A DNA stretch of 61,242 bases, from positions 1 to 61,242 of the forward strand of contig JAQSWS010000033.1 in NCBI GenBank assembly GCA_029266495.1. The letters are read 5' to 3'. A program made the translations under genes and the position numbers. Below the pieces are notes generated by a model, which was given only the letters and a program-made list of their open reading frames with translations, was not told the origin of the DNA and did no database searches. This document shows, piece after piece, positions 38,955 to 46,356 of the stretch (position 1 is the stretch's first letter; every line of letters begins with the position of its first letter). The stretch comes from Rariglobus sp. GTDB lineage: Bacteria; Verrucomicrobiota; Verrucomicrobiia; Opitutales; Opitutaceae.

Positions 38955-39068
38955 GAAGACGGAATTTTTTATTTGGAAATCAGGAAAGGAGGAACGGAAG
39001 GGTGCAGACGGAATTGGGCACGGCGGTGGCCTTTGGTGGCGTGATGGCCGGTGAAAAACGCGGAGGAT

Positions 39069-39091
39069 TTTGTCACTTATTAAGTGACAAA
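39069..39091. promoter_or_regulatory. Dispersed palindrome, copy 2
   Basis: TTTGTCACTT (39069-39078), ATT, AAGTGACAAA (39082-39091): a perfect 10-bp inverted repeat. It lies 115-137 nt upstream of the GlnT-like start and overlaps the 3' end of the creatininase-like gene, whose last codons (PFVT) and stop are read from it. Confidence 0.75.
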
Positions 39092-39886
39092 TGGGTTCGG
39101 GCCGTTGGTGAAATATGGGGTGGCGAGGGGGGCGTTTTCGAGGAGGGCGCGGCGGATGGTTTTCGTGAGGTCGGTGACGATCCAGCCGAAGAGGCGTTCG
39201 CCTTGGGCGGTGGTGGCGCGGCTGGGCGTGCCGGTGACGCCGTTGAGGCTCGTGCGGTTGACCGGGTGGGCGAAGACGAGGCCGGTGGTGCGGTCGGGAT
39301 CGTCGGCGGTGACGCAGAGGTCGGGGCGTGCGAGGGCGGGCGCGCGGGCGAGCATGAGCGCGGTCTCGGCTTGGTTGGCGTGCCAGTCGGCGGCGTCGGC
39401 GAAGAAGGCGGTGCGCACGCGGGGGCTGACTTCGGCGGTGTTGATGACGGCGATCATCAAGCCGTCGTGACGGCTGCGGAGGATTTCGAGCGCGCAGCGG
39501 AGGGGCGCGGCATTGGTGACGTGGCTGTTGATGAGGAAGAGACGGCGCACGCCGGCGTGCCAGAGCCAGTCGCCGAGGTCGGTGACGAGGACGATGAGGG
39601 TTTGGGGCGAGAGCGCGAGGGTGCCGGGCCAGCGGTGGGAGTGGCCGAGGGAGCAGCCGTAGGCGAGCGGCGGAAGGACGGGCACACCGGTGGCAGCGGA
39701 GACGGCGGCGCAGGCGTCGGTCGCGAGGGAGGTGTCCATGCCGGTGCCAAGGTGAGGGCCGTGTTGCTCGGTGGCGCCGCAGGGGAGCATGACTGCGTCC
39801 ATCCCATCCGCGATGAGCGCGCCGATCTCGGGCCACGTGAGGTGGTCCCAGAGGACGGGGGCGCGGTTGGCGGATTTGGCGGGCAT
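39080..39886 (-). CDS. Creatininase family amidohydrolase
   Basis: This 268-residue metal-dependent hydrolase cleaves an amide or cyclic amide. Two-metal ligands are seen in [19 protein letters not shown] (Glu, His, Asp), LINSHVTNA (His) and [10 protein letters not shown] (Glu). The family includes creatinine amidohydrolase, a FAPy deformylase of riboflavin synthesis and mycofactocin MftE, so the substrate is open. It lies 6 nt after the ABC transporter ATPase, a tight operon link suggesting it acts on the imported compound. Confidence 0.9.
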   Translation of the reverse strand: MPAKSANRAPVLWDHLTWPEIGALIADGMDAVMLPCGATEQHGPHLGTGMDTSLATDACAAVSAATGVPVLPPLAYGCSLGHSHRWPGTLALSPQTLIVLVTDLGDWLWHAGVRRLFLINSHVTNAAPLRCALEILRSRHDGLMIAVINTAEVSPRVRTAFFADAADWHANQAETALMLARAPALARPDLCVTADDPDRTTGLVFAHPVNRTSLNGVTGTPSRATTAQGERLFGWIVTDLTKTIRRALLENAPLATPYFTNGPNPFVT

Positions 39887-39892
39887 GGCGGG

Positions 39893-40840
39893 TTATTCGA
39901 CGTCGTCGCCGGCCTGGGTGAGGCGGATGATGGGGAGGTGTTCGGCGGGGGTGTGGAGCTTGGGGTGGATCAACTCGTCGAGACGGCGGCGGGTGGCCTG
40001 AAACTCGGGCGAGTGGACTTGATCGAGGCTGCGTGGACGCGGCACGGGGACTTCGATGATCTCCTGGATCTCGCCGGGGTTGGCTTTGAGAACGACGATG
40101 CGGTCGGCGAGAAAGATGGCTTCGTCGAGGTCGTGCGTGATGAAGAGGATCGTGACATCCACGTTGCGCCAGATCTCGAGGAGGTGGGATTGCATCTGGG
40201 CGCGCGTCTGGGCGTCGAGCGCGCCGAACGGTTCGTCCATGAGCAGGACGCGCGGATTGGGTGCGAGGGCGCGGGCGATGGCGACGCGTTGCTTCATGCC
40301 GCCGGAGAGTTGGTGGGGGTAGTTGTCGGAGAATTTGGAGAGTCCGACCAAGTCGATCCACTGGCGGGCTTCGCGTTCGGCCTCGCTGGCAGGGCGCCCG
40401 GCCATTTGGAGGCCGAACATGACGTTGCGCTTTACGGTGAGCCACGGGAAGAGCGTGTAGCCTTGGAAGACCATGCCGCGCTCGGGGCAGGGTCCGCTGG
40501 TTTCCTTGCCGTCGACCAGCATGCGGCCGGAGGTGGGGTCATCGAGGCCGGCGATGATGCGGATGAGGGTGGATTTGCCGCAGCCGGACGGGCCGATGAC
40601 GCAGACGAGTTCGCGACGGTGGACTTGGAGGGAGATGTCGCGAAGGGCGGTGATCGGGCCGTGTTCACCGGGGAATTGACGACCGAGACGATCAATCTCC
40701 AGGACGACGGGGCGCTCTTTGATCTTCGCAAAGCGCGCGGCGACCACGGGGGATGGCCGAAGGTGATCGAGAAGCGTGTCGGAGGTTTTAACCACGGAAG
40801 TCGGAGAGGAATGAATGGCCACAAAAGGCACAGAAGGCAC
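39893..40840 (-). CDS. ABC transporter ATP-binding protein (SsuB/TauB/NrtD type)
   Basis: This protein of about 315 residues energises import. It has Walker A (GPSGCGKST), the signature [15 protein letters not shown], Walker B ([13 protein letters not shown]) and the switch His (FITHDLDEA). The subfamily serves NMT1/THI5-like importers of small organic nitrogen or sulfur compounds. The start is ambiguous: GTG codons at 40840, 40831 and 40822 all lie in or next to a nonamer repeat (reading VPS VPF VA), so the true start may be further in. It lies 15 nt after the permease. Confidence 0.93.
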   Translation of the reverse strand: MPSVPFVAIHSSPTSVVKTSDTLLDHLRPSPVVAARFAKIKERPVVLEIDRLGRQFPGEHGPITALRDISLQVHRRELVCVIGPSGCGKSTLIRIIAGLDDPTSGRMLVDGKETSGPCPERGMVFQGYTLFPWLTVKRNVMFGLQMAGRPASEAEREARQWIDLVGLSKFSDNYPHQLSGGMKQRVAIARALAPNPRVLLMDEPFGALDAQTRAQMQSHLLEIWRNVDVTILFITHDLDEAIFLADRIVVLKANPGEIQEIIEVPVPRPRSLDQVHSPEFQATRRRLDELIHPKLHTPAEHLPIIRLTQAGDDVE

Positions 40841-40846
40841 AAAATC
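40820..40846. repeat. Nonamer-period repeat, locus 2
   Basis: Three 9-nt units: CACAAAAGG, CACAGAAGG, CACAAAATC. It matches the repeat at 22170-22196 and spans the possible GTG starts of the ABC ATPase. Confidence 0.5.
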
Positions 40847-40855
40847 AGAAAAGGA

Positions 40856-41890
40856 TCAGGCGGTGGGTTTGTCGGGAAAGAGCAGGACGTCGCGGCCGGC
40901 GAAGAGTCGGGTGACGAAGGTGCGCACGCGGCTCGGGCGCGGGTTTTTCCAGGCGAAGAGGCGATCGCCGATCCAGGCGAGGATCTGGTCGGTCGCGAGT
41001 CCGATGAAGCCGATGATGAGGATGGCGGCGTAGACGTTGTCGAAGTTGCGATACTTGGCCTGCTGGTTGATGAAAAACGTAATGCCGCTGCTGACGCCGA
41101 TGACCTCGGCGACGATGAGGTAGGTCCATGCCCAGCCGAGGAGGATGCGCAGATCGTTATAGAGATCGGGCAGACTGGCGGGGAGGAGCACGCGAAGGAC
41201 CAACTGGCGGCGTTTGGCACCCAGGGTTTGCGCGGCCTCAATGAGGCTGCAGTCGACTTTGCGGACCGTGTTGGCGACGACGAGGACTTGCTGGAAAAAC
41301 GTGCCGATGACGATGATCGCGACCTTGGGTTCGAGGTGGATGCCGAGCACGGCGACCATGAGCGCGCCGAAGGCGGGCGCGGGCATGTAACGGACGAAGT
41401 CGACGAAAGGTTCGGTGAGGCGCGAGGCGGAGACAAACGCGCCGCAGAGGATGCCGAGCGGCACGCCGATGGCGGAGGAGAGAATGAAGCCCCAGAAGAT
41501 CGTTTTGAGGCTCATCGCGAGGCTTTCGTGAAGCCAGAGATCGCCGCGCAGGACCGGCTTGGTGGTAAACGCGGTGTAGAGCGCGCGAGCGACGGAATGC
41601 GGGGCGGGCAGGTAGATCGGATTGGCGCGTTCGCCGGTCGGAACACGGGCGCCCGTGGCCTGGGCCGTGGCGACTTCCTTGGCGAAATCGGCGCGGGGGA
41701 TTTGGAGTCCGGGGCGCAACCAGGAGACTTCGCCCGGATCGATCACTTTGATGTTGGGGTGCCAGATGAACGGCACGTAACTGACGATGCTCCAGAGCAG
41801 GAGTGGAAGGAGGAACGCTGTCATGCCGAGCAGACGTTTCCGCGAGGGCGAGAGATCCTGGCGGACGGCGAACCAGCGTGGGCGGGACAT
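40856..41890 (-). CDS. ABC transporter permease (SsuC/TauC type)
   Basis: This 344-residue inner-membrane permease has about six helices and the EAA loop contacting the ATPase (IEAAQTLGAKRRQLVLRVLL). An unusually long periplasmic segment follows the first helix (roughly residues 40-100). The ATG at 41890 was chosen; the upstream frame is non-conserved and passes through a heptad repeat. It lies between the binding-protein and ATPase genes. Confidence 0.92.
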   Translation of the reverse strand: MSRPRWFAVRQDLSPSRKRLLGMTAFLLPLLLWSIVSYVPFIWHPNIKVIDPGEVSWLRPGLQIPRADFAKEVATAQATGARVPTGERANPIYLPAPHSVARALYTAFTTKPVLRGDLWLHESLAMSLKTIFWGFILSSAIGVPLGILCGAFVSASRLTEPFVDFVRYMPAPAFGALMVAVLGIHLEPKVAIIVIGTFFQQVLVVANTVRKVDCSLIEAAQTLGAKRRQLVLRVLLPASLPDLYNDLRILLGWAWTYLIVAEVIGVSSGITFFINQQAKYRNFDNVYAAILIIGFIGLATDQILAWIGDRLFAWKNPRPSRVRTFVTRLFAGRDVLLFPDKPTA

Positions 41891-41979
41891 GGCGGCGGGA
41901 GGCGGAGAAACGCGGCGGGCGGTAGGAAGGCGTCGATTGATCAGGGGATGGCGGGACGTCCTTGGTGGGCGTCCCGCCG

Positions 41980-42021
41980 AATGACTAATGACCAATGTCC
42001 AATGACCAATGCCGGATGGAA
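41980..42021. repeat. Heptanucleotide-period repeat, locus 5
   Basis: Six 7-nt units: AATGACT, AATGACC, AATGTCC, AATGACC, AATGCCG, GATGGAA. It lies in the 159-nt gap between the permease and binding-protein genes. A GGCGGGAC/GTCCCGCC hairpin precedes it. Confidence 0.7.
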
Positions 42022-42049
42022 GGCGTGTTGGGACGACGCGCGGCGTGGG

Positions 42050-43024
42050 TTATTTTTTTAGTGCGTCCAGCGTGATGGAGGCGTCGAGGTAGGCGGCGGC
42101 GTCTTGGGATTCCTTATACACGCCGTTCTTCACGTTGAACTCGTCGGCGATCTTGGAGGAGCCGAGGACGGAGTCGAAGCCGGCGGTCTTGTTGGTGAGG
42201 ACCTTGGCGCCTTCGGCGAGCGAGAGGAACTTGGTCCCGGGGAGGAACGAGGCGTATTCCTTGGCGTCCACACCGGCGCGGGCGGCCATGATCTTCACGC
42301 CGTCCTCGGTGGTCTTGGGATCGGCGAGGTAGGCGACGACTTTGTCCCAGACCTTGGCAAACTTCACCCACTCGGCGCGATTTTTGGCGAGGCTTTGCGG
42401 GGTCACGACCACGGCGTCATAAATGAGGCCGGGCTCATCGGCACTGGTGTAGATGGCTTTTGCGCCGGGGACGGCCTTGAGGGCGGCGCCGGAGTTGGGC
42501 TGCCAGGCACCGATGGCATCCACCTGGCCGGAGGCGAGGACTTGCGGCGTTTGATTGGTGGGCGTCGGCACGAGCTCGACGTCGGCTTCGGTAAGGCCGG
42601 CCTTCTTGAGTCCGTTTAAAAGAAGGAGGTGTTCGACAAAGCCGATTTCGATGCCGACTTTTTTGCCTTTGAAGTCCTTGAGGGATTTGATGCCGGGTTT
42701 GGCGACGATCATGTCGTTGCCGTTGGAGTAGTCGGTGATGAGGACCGCGATGTTTTTCGCGCCGCCTGCGCCGGTGACGAGGGCGTCTCCATTCGTGACG
42801 GTGACGGCGTCCACCTTGCCGGCGGTGAAGGCCTCCATGGACGGTCCGTATTCGAACCAGAGGAGTTCGACTTCGACGCCGGCTTCCTTGAACCAGCCCT
42901 TTTGTTCGGCGATGGCGAGGGCGGTCCAACCCGGCCAGTCCGAGTAGGCGATTTTGAGGGGGGCGGCGGAGAGGACGGAAGCGGCGCTGACCGCGAGGGA
43001 GGCGAGGAGATGACGGAGACGCAT
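42050..43024 (-). CDS. NMT1/THI5-like ABC transporter substrate-binding protein
   Basis: This 324-residue periplasmic protein has a signal peptide (HLLASLAVSAASVLSAA). Its mature part starts LKIAYSDWPGWTALAIAEQ, the hallmark of NMT1-like binding proteins for nitrate, taurine, sulfonates, pyrimidines or similar. The hinge segments KVGIEIGFVEHLLLLNG and GQVDAIGAWQPNSGAALK are typical. It heads the ABC/creatininase/GlnT-like cluster. The ATG at 43024 was chosen because it starts the signal peptide. The ligand is unknown. Confidence 0.92.
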   Translation of the reverse strand: MRLRHLLASLAVSAASVLSAAPLKIAYSDWPGWTALAIAEQKGWFKEAGVEVELLWFEYGPSMEAFTAGKVDAVTVTNGDALVTGAGGAKNIAVLITDYSNGNDMIVAKPGIKSLKDFKGKKVGIEIGFVEHLLLLNGLKKAGLTEADVELVPTPTNQTPQVLASGQVDAIGAWQPNSGAALKAVPGAKAIYTSADEPGLIYDAVVVTPQSLAKNRAEWVKFAKVWDKVVAYLADPKTTEDGVKIMAARAGVDAKEYASFLPGTKFLSLAEGAKVLTNKTAGFDSVLGSSKIADEFNVKNGVYKESQDAAAYLDASITLDALKK

Positions 43025-43056
43025 GGCGGTATTGGGTTGATCGGCAGTGTTACGAT

Positions 43057-43065
43057 TGTGGATAA
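43057..43065 (-). promoter_or_regulatory. Perfect DnaA-box sequence upstream of the ABC operon
   Basis: TGTGGATAA on the plus strand, i.e. TTATCCACA on the minus strand, lies 33-41 nt upstream of the binding-protein start. A single box can occur by chance; it is noted because two more lie at 46332-46351. Confidence 0.35.
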
Positions 43066-43152
43066 AAGTATTACCACCTCTCTTGAGCAGGTGGCGTGCC
43101 TGCGGTCTCGCCTGAGCGGAAATCGCCACGGGGCGAGAAGCGCGGCCGGAGG

Positions 43153-43177
43153 GATTTGTCACTTATTAAGTGACAAA
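43153..43177. promoter_or_regulatory. Dispersed palindrome, copy 3
   Basis: ATTTGTCACTT (43153-43163), ATT, AAGTGACAAAT (43167-43177): a perfect 11-bp inverted repeat, 129-153 nt upstream of the ABC binding-protein start. It is a candidate operator for the cluster. Confidence 0.75.
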
Positions 43178-43220
43178 TTGGGGTGGGATCCAAGGCGAAG
43201 TAAGCCGGGCCAGGCTGGGG

Positions 43221-44840
43221 TTATGGTTCGAGGTAGACGCCCTTGAAGGGGTGGAGGTCCAAGACGTTGGGTTCCCAGCCGCGGACGCTGGGGCGGATCA
43301 GGTAGTTGCGGCGTCCGGAGATGAGCGGGCCGATAGGCATATCGTCGAGGAGAAGCGCTTCGGCGCGGCGGTAGATCGGATAGCGGATGGCGTCGTCACC
43401 GGAGCTGAGGGCTTCGTCGAGGAGGCGGTCATATGCGGGGCGGGCCCAGCCGGTGTGGTTGTTGCCGTTGCCGGTGCGGAAGAGTTCGAGGAAGCTGCTC
43501 GGGTCGAGGTAGTCGCCGACCCAGCCGACTATGGAAATATCGTAGGTTTTGGTGCGCAGGGAGTCGCTGAGGACGCGGCTTTCCTGAAGGACGATGGCGA
43601 TGTCGACGCCGAGTTGGGTTTTCCACATCTGCTGGATCGCTTCGGGGAGCTGGCTGTTGCCGCCCTTGGCCATGAGGAGTTCCAAGCGAGGGAATCCGGT
43701 GCCGCCGGGAAAGCCGGCGTCGGCGAGCAGGCGGCGCGCCTCGTCGTTGTTTTCGGTGAAGGCGGGAGTGGTGGTGTAGCCGGCGATGCCGGAAGGGGTG
43801 AGCGTATAGGACGGCGCGCGGCTGCCGCGAAGGACCTTTTCGCAGAGGGCGGGGCGGTCGACCACCAGAGTGAGGGCGCGGCGGACACGTGAATCGTTGA
43901 GCGGCGGTTTGGTGGTGTTGAAGGTGAAGTAGTAGCTGGCGAAGGTTGATTCCTGGCGGAGCAGGGCGGGTTGTTCGCGCTTATAGGTTTCGATTTTCTC
44001 GTTGGGGACGACGGCGGTGACGTGGAGCTGGCCGGTGCGGAAGGCGGCTTCCTCGGTCATGCGTTCTTCGATGGGGTAGATGTTCACTTCGTTGAGGCGG
44101 ACTTTGGCGCGGTCCCAGTAGGTTTCGCTTTTGACGAGACGGATGACTTGGTTGGGTTCCCACACGGAGAGCGTGAAGGGGCCGTTGCCAACGTAGTTGC
44201 CGGGGCGGGTCCACTTGGTGCCGCGTTCGTCCATCTTGCCGAACTTCTCGATGGTGGGGCGGTGGACGGGATTCCAGGACTGGTGCATGACGAGGGCGGG
44301 CAGGTAGGCGAGAGGTGTGTGGAGCGTGAGGGCGAGCGTGCGGTCGTCGATCACGCGGACGCCGACTTGGGAGAAATCGGTGAGCTTGCCGGAGTTGAAA
44401 TCGGTGGCGCCGCGCAGGCAGTGGAGGAGCGAGGCGTATTCGGAGGCGAAGGAAGGGGTGAGAATACGCTGGAAGGAATAGGCGAAATCGCGGGCGGTGA
44501 CGGGATCGCCGTTGGACCAGCGGGCGTCGGCGCGGAGATGGAAAGTCCAGGTGAGTTTGTCGTCGGAAACGTCCCAGCGCTCGGCGACGCCGGGGACGGG
44601 GTGGGCATCCTTGGGGTCCATCGCGGTGAGTCCCTCCACGAGGTTGAGCACGATCTGAGATTCGTTGACGCTGGTGATGAGTTGCGGATCGAGGTCGGAG
44701 GGTTCGGCGCTGTTTCCGATGTGGAGGGTTTGAGTGAGGTCGCCGGCGGCGACGCGGGTTCCGGGGCGTTTGCAGGCGGGCGCGGCGAGAAGAAGGAGCA
44801 GGGCGAAGGTGGCGAGGCAGGCGGGAAGGCGTCGGATCAT
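43221..44840 (-). CDS. Oligopeptide-binding lipoprotein of an ABC importer (OppA family)
   Basis: This 539-residue family 5 solute-binding protein has a lipoprotein-type leader (FALLLLLAAPACKRPG; the residue before the last Ala is Pro, so the lipobox is imperfect). Canonical SBP family 5 blocks are TLHIGNSAEPSDLDPQLIT, RADARWSNGDPVTARDFAYS and GNGPFTLSVWEPNQVI. It is an orphan: no Opp permease or ATPase gene lies beside it. It may supply peptides to a transporter encoded elsewhere. Confidence 0.93.
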   Translation of the reverse strand: MIRRLPACLATFALLLLLAAPACKRPGTRVAAGDLTQTLHIGNSAEPSDLDPQLITSVNESQIVLNLVEGLTAMDPKDAHPVPGVAERWDVSDDKLTWTFHLRADARWSNGDPVTARDFAYSFQRILTPSFASEYASLLHCLRGATDFNSGKLTDFSQVGVRVIDDRTLALTLHTPLAYLPALVMHQSWNPVHRPTIEKFGKMDERGTKWTRPGNYVGNGPFTLSVWEPNQVIRLVKSETYWDRAKVRLNEVNIYPIEERMTEEAAFRTGQLHVTAVVPNEKIETYKREQPALLRQESTFASYYFTFNTTKPPLNDSRVRRALTLVVDRPALCEKVLRGSRAPSYTLTPSGIAGYTTTPAFTENNDEARRLLADAGFPGGTGFPRLELLMAKGGNSQLPEAIQQMWKTQLGVDIAIVLQESRVLSDSLRTKTYDISIVGWVGDYLDPSSFLELFRTGNGNNHTGWARPAYDRLLDEALSSGDDAIRYPIYRRAEALLLDDMPIGPLISGRRNYLIRPSVRGWEPNVLDLHPFKGVYLEP

Positions 44841-44877
44841 GCGGGGAGAGACTGGGAAAAGGCGGAAGAGGTTCAGG

Positions 44878-44905
44878 AAAAAGCCACGCGGTTTAGGCGT
44901 GGCTT
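44878..44905 (-). terminator. Intrinsic terminator of the coiled-coil membrane protein gene
   Basis: AAGCCACGC (44881-44889) and GCGTGGCTT (44897-44905) form the stem with a 7-nt loop. On the minus strand five T follow. It separates this gene from the oppA-like gene downstream. Confidence 0.85.
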
Positions 44906-44956
44906 GAAAAGGGGGCCGATTTTCTTGCGGCGGGCTTTGGGGATCACCCTTGAAGG

Positions 44957-45769
44957 TTATTTCTTTGGGGCGGCGGCGAGCTGGGCGTCGAGGCGTTTTT
45001 GGATATCGGCCATTTTGGCAACGAGTTCCTCCTCCTTCTTTTTGCGCTCGCTGCTGGTGATGATGCTGAACTGGGAGGCGTCGCGCACCACGTTGGCGGG
45101 GAGCGTGAGGAGGCGGGTGAGGATGCCTTGGTCCTTGAGTGAACTCAGGTAGAGGGCGGTGAGTTCGTGTGAGAGCGCAAGGGACTCGCGGGCGACGGCC
45201 TGGGTATCGGCGAGATTGTTGTTGAGAACCTGATTCTTCGCGAGTTCCGCGGTGAGAATGATACCGACCTGGTCGGAGATTTTCTGGCTGTAACCGGCGA
45301 GGGATTCGCGGGTAAGGTTTTGATCTTTGGCGATGTCGGCGAGGATGGGCTGGATGCGTTCGGAAAGGCGGTTGGAGACCTTGTCGATCTGCTCGTTTTG
45401 GACGCGTTCGGCTTCCTCGGGGCTCTTGGGAAGGGGGTTGAACGGTTGGATTTTTTGGGCGATGGCTTCGGCGAGCTGGTTGACCTTGGCCTCGTTGGCC
45501 TTGGCGAATTCCTCTTCGTTCATGAACGCATCGGCGGACCGTTTTTCGATGGCGTCCTTGAGGAGGGTGTTGACGGCGTCGATCTGGCGGCGGGTCTGCT
45601 CGGAGGAAGCCTGGAGTTCGGCGGCGTGCTGCTGGCGCAACGTGCCGAGCTCTTCCTGTTGGGCGGCTTGGAGGGCGACGATACGGGTGTTGGCGTAGTA
45701 AACCGCGCCGCCGATGATCAGGGCGAGGATGAGGATGAGGGGAAACTGTTCCTTAAGTTTAGACCACAT
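44957..45769 (-). CDS. Membrane-anchored coiled-coil protein of unknown function
   Basis: This 270-residue protein has an N-terminal membrane helix (FPLILILALIIGGAVYYA) and a long, largely helical, Glu/Gln/Lys-rich periplasmic part with heptad character (about residues 30-130 and 225-265). No enzymatic motif is seen. The ATG at 45769 was chosen because it directly precedes the anchor; the frame runs 93 nt further without conserved content. It has its own terminator. Confidence 0.7.
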   Translation of the reverse strand: MWSKLKEQFPLILILALIIGGAVYYANTRIVALQAAQQEELGTLRQQHAAELQASSEQTRRQIDAVNTLLKDAIEKRSADAFMNEEEFAKANEAKVNQLAEAIAQKIQPFNPLPKSPEEAERVQNEQIDKVSNRLSERIQPILADIAKDQNLTRESLAGYSQKISDQVGIILTAELAKNQVLNNNLADTQAVARESLALSHELTALYLSSLKDQGILTRLLTLPANVVRDASQFSIITSSERKKKEEELVAKMADIQKRLDAQLAAAPKK

Positions 45770-45882
45770 GGAGAAGAATAGATTGGGGCGACGCTGGGCG
45801 AGGGAGGGGGTAAAAGCAATGTCGCAGGGGGCCGTGGCTTTGCGGTTGTTTTTCCGAAACACGTGCGCACGGTGTCGGCGAA

Positions 45883-46206
45883 ATGAGCCTGAACCGTGCC
45901 GAGCAGATGGTGTTCGATTACCTCCAGCAGATGCCGGACGAAAAACGGCACTGGCATGACAAGGTCACTGCTGTTTCCGCGCGGGCACGCGATCCTCACT
46001 CCGCGGCAATGGAGCTGGAGGGCGAGTTATGGCGTTATTTCGAAGAGCGTTCGGCGGTCGTGTCTCCATTTCGCGAGGTCGCTCAACGCGAGGGACTGCG
46101 TCGCACCAGCCTTAGGAATCTTGCCGAATACTTGCTGCGCGTCTGGGCGCCGGTGAAGGTGAAACCTCGCGCCGAGGGCGAGGAGCCGTGGCGGCCCTAC
46201 GCATGA
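45883..46206 (+). CDS. Small helical protein of unknown function
   Basis: This 107-residue cytoplasmic protein begins MSLNRAEQMVFDYLQQMPDE and contains EGELWRYFEERSAVVSPFRE. It looks like a compact helical domain, possibly DNA- or protein-binding. I do not recognise the family. It is divergent from the coiled-coil gene and 150 nt upstream of phoH. Confidence 0.65.
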   Translation: MSLNRAEQMVFDYLQQMPDEKRHWHDKVTAVSARARDPHSAAMELEGELWRYFEERSAVVSPFREVAQREGLRRTSLRNLAEYLLRVWAPVKVKPRAEGEEPWRPYA

Positions 46207-46331
46207 ATCGTCAGGGTGAAGAGCCTCTGGGGTTTTCACCTCCGTGTCCGGCGGGAAATGTCACGGGCGGGAAACTTTTCCGGAACTGGCGCATGTCTTG
46301 CATGGACAAACCTGTCGATACGTGCAGCGTC

Positions 46332-46351
46332 TTATTCACAAGTTATCCACA
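46332..46351 (+). promoter_or_regulatory. Two tandem DnaA boxes before phoH
   Basis: TTATTCACA (46332-46340) and TTATCCACA (46343-46351) lie in the same orientation, 11 nt apart from start to start, about one helical turn. The second ends 5 nt before the phoH ATG. Both fit the DnaA-box consensus TTATNCACA. Confidence 0.6.
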
Positions 46352-46356
46352 ACCTA

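Noticed and set aside
39002-42061. Plus-strand open frame of 1019 codons
   Set aside because: It runs antisense over the ABC/creatininase/GlnT-like cluster, whose genes all show clear family motifs. The translation is Gly/Glu/Asp/Val-rich without any domain, as expected from antisense reading of GC-rich genes.
46207-46356. Replication origin
   Set aside because: Two DnaA boxes are present, but there is no box cluster, no clear AT-rich unwinding region and no dnaA, dnaN or other origin-linked gene.
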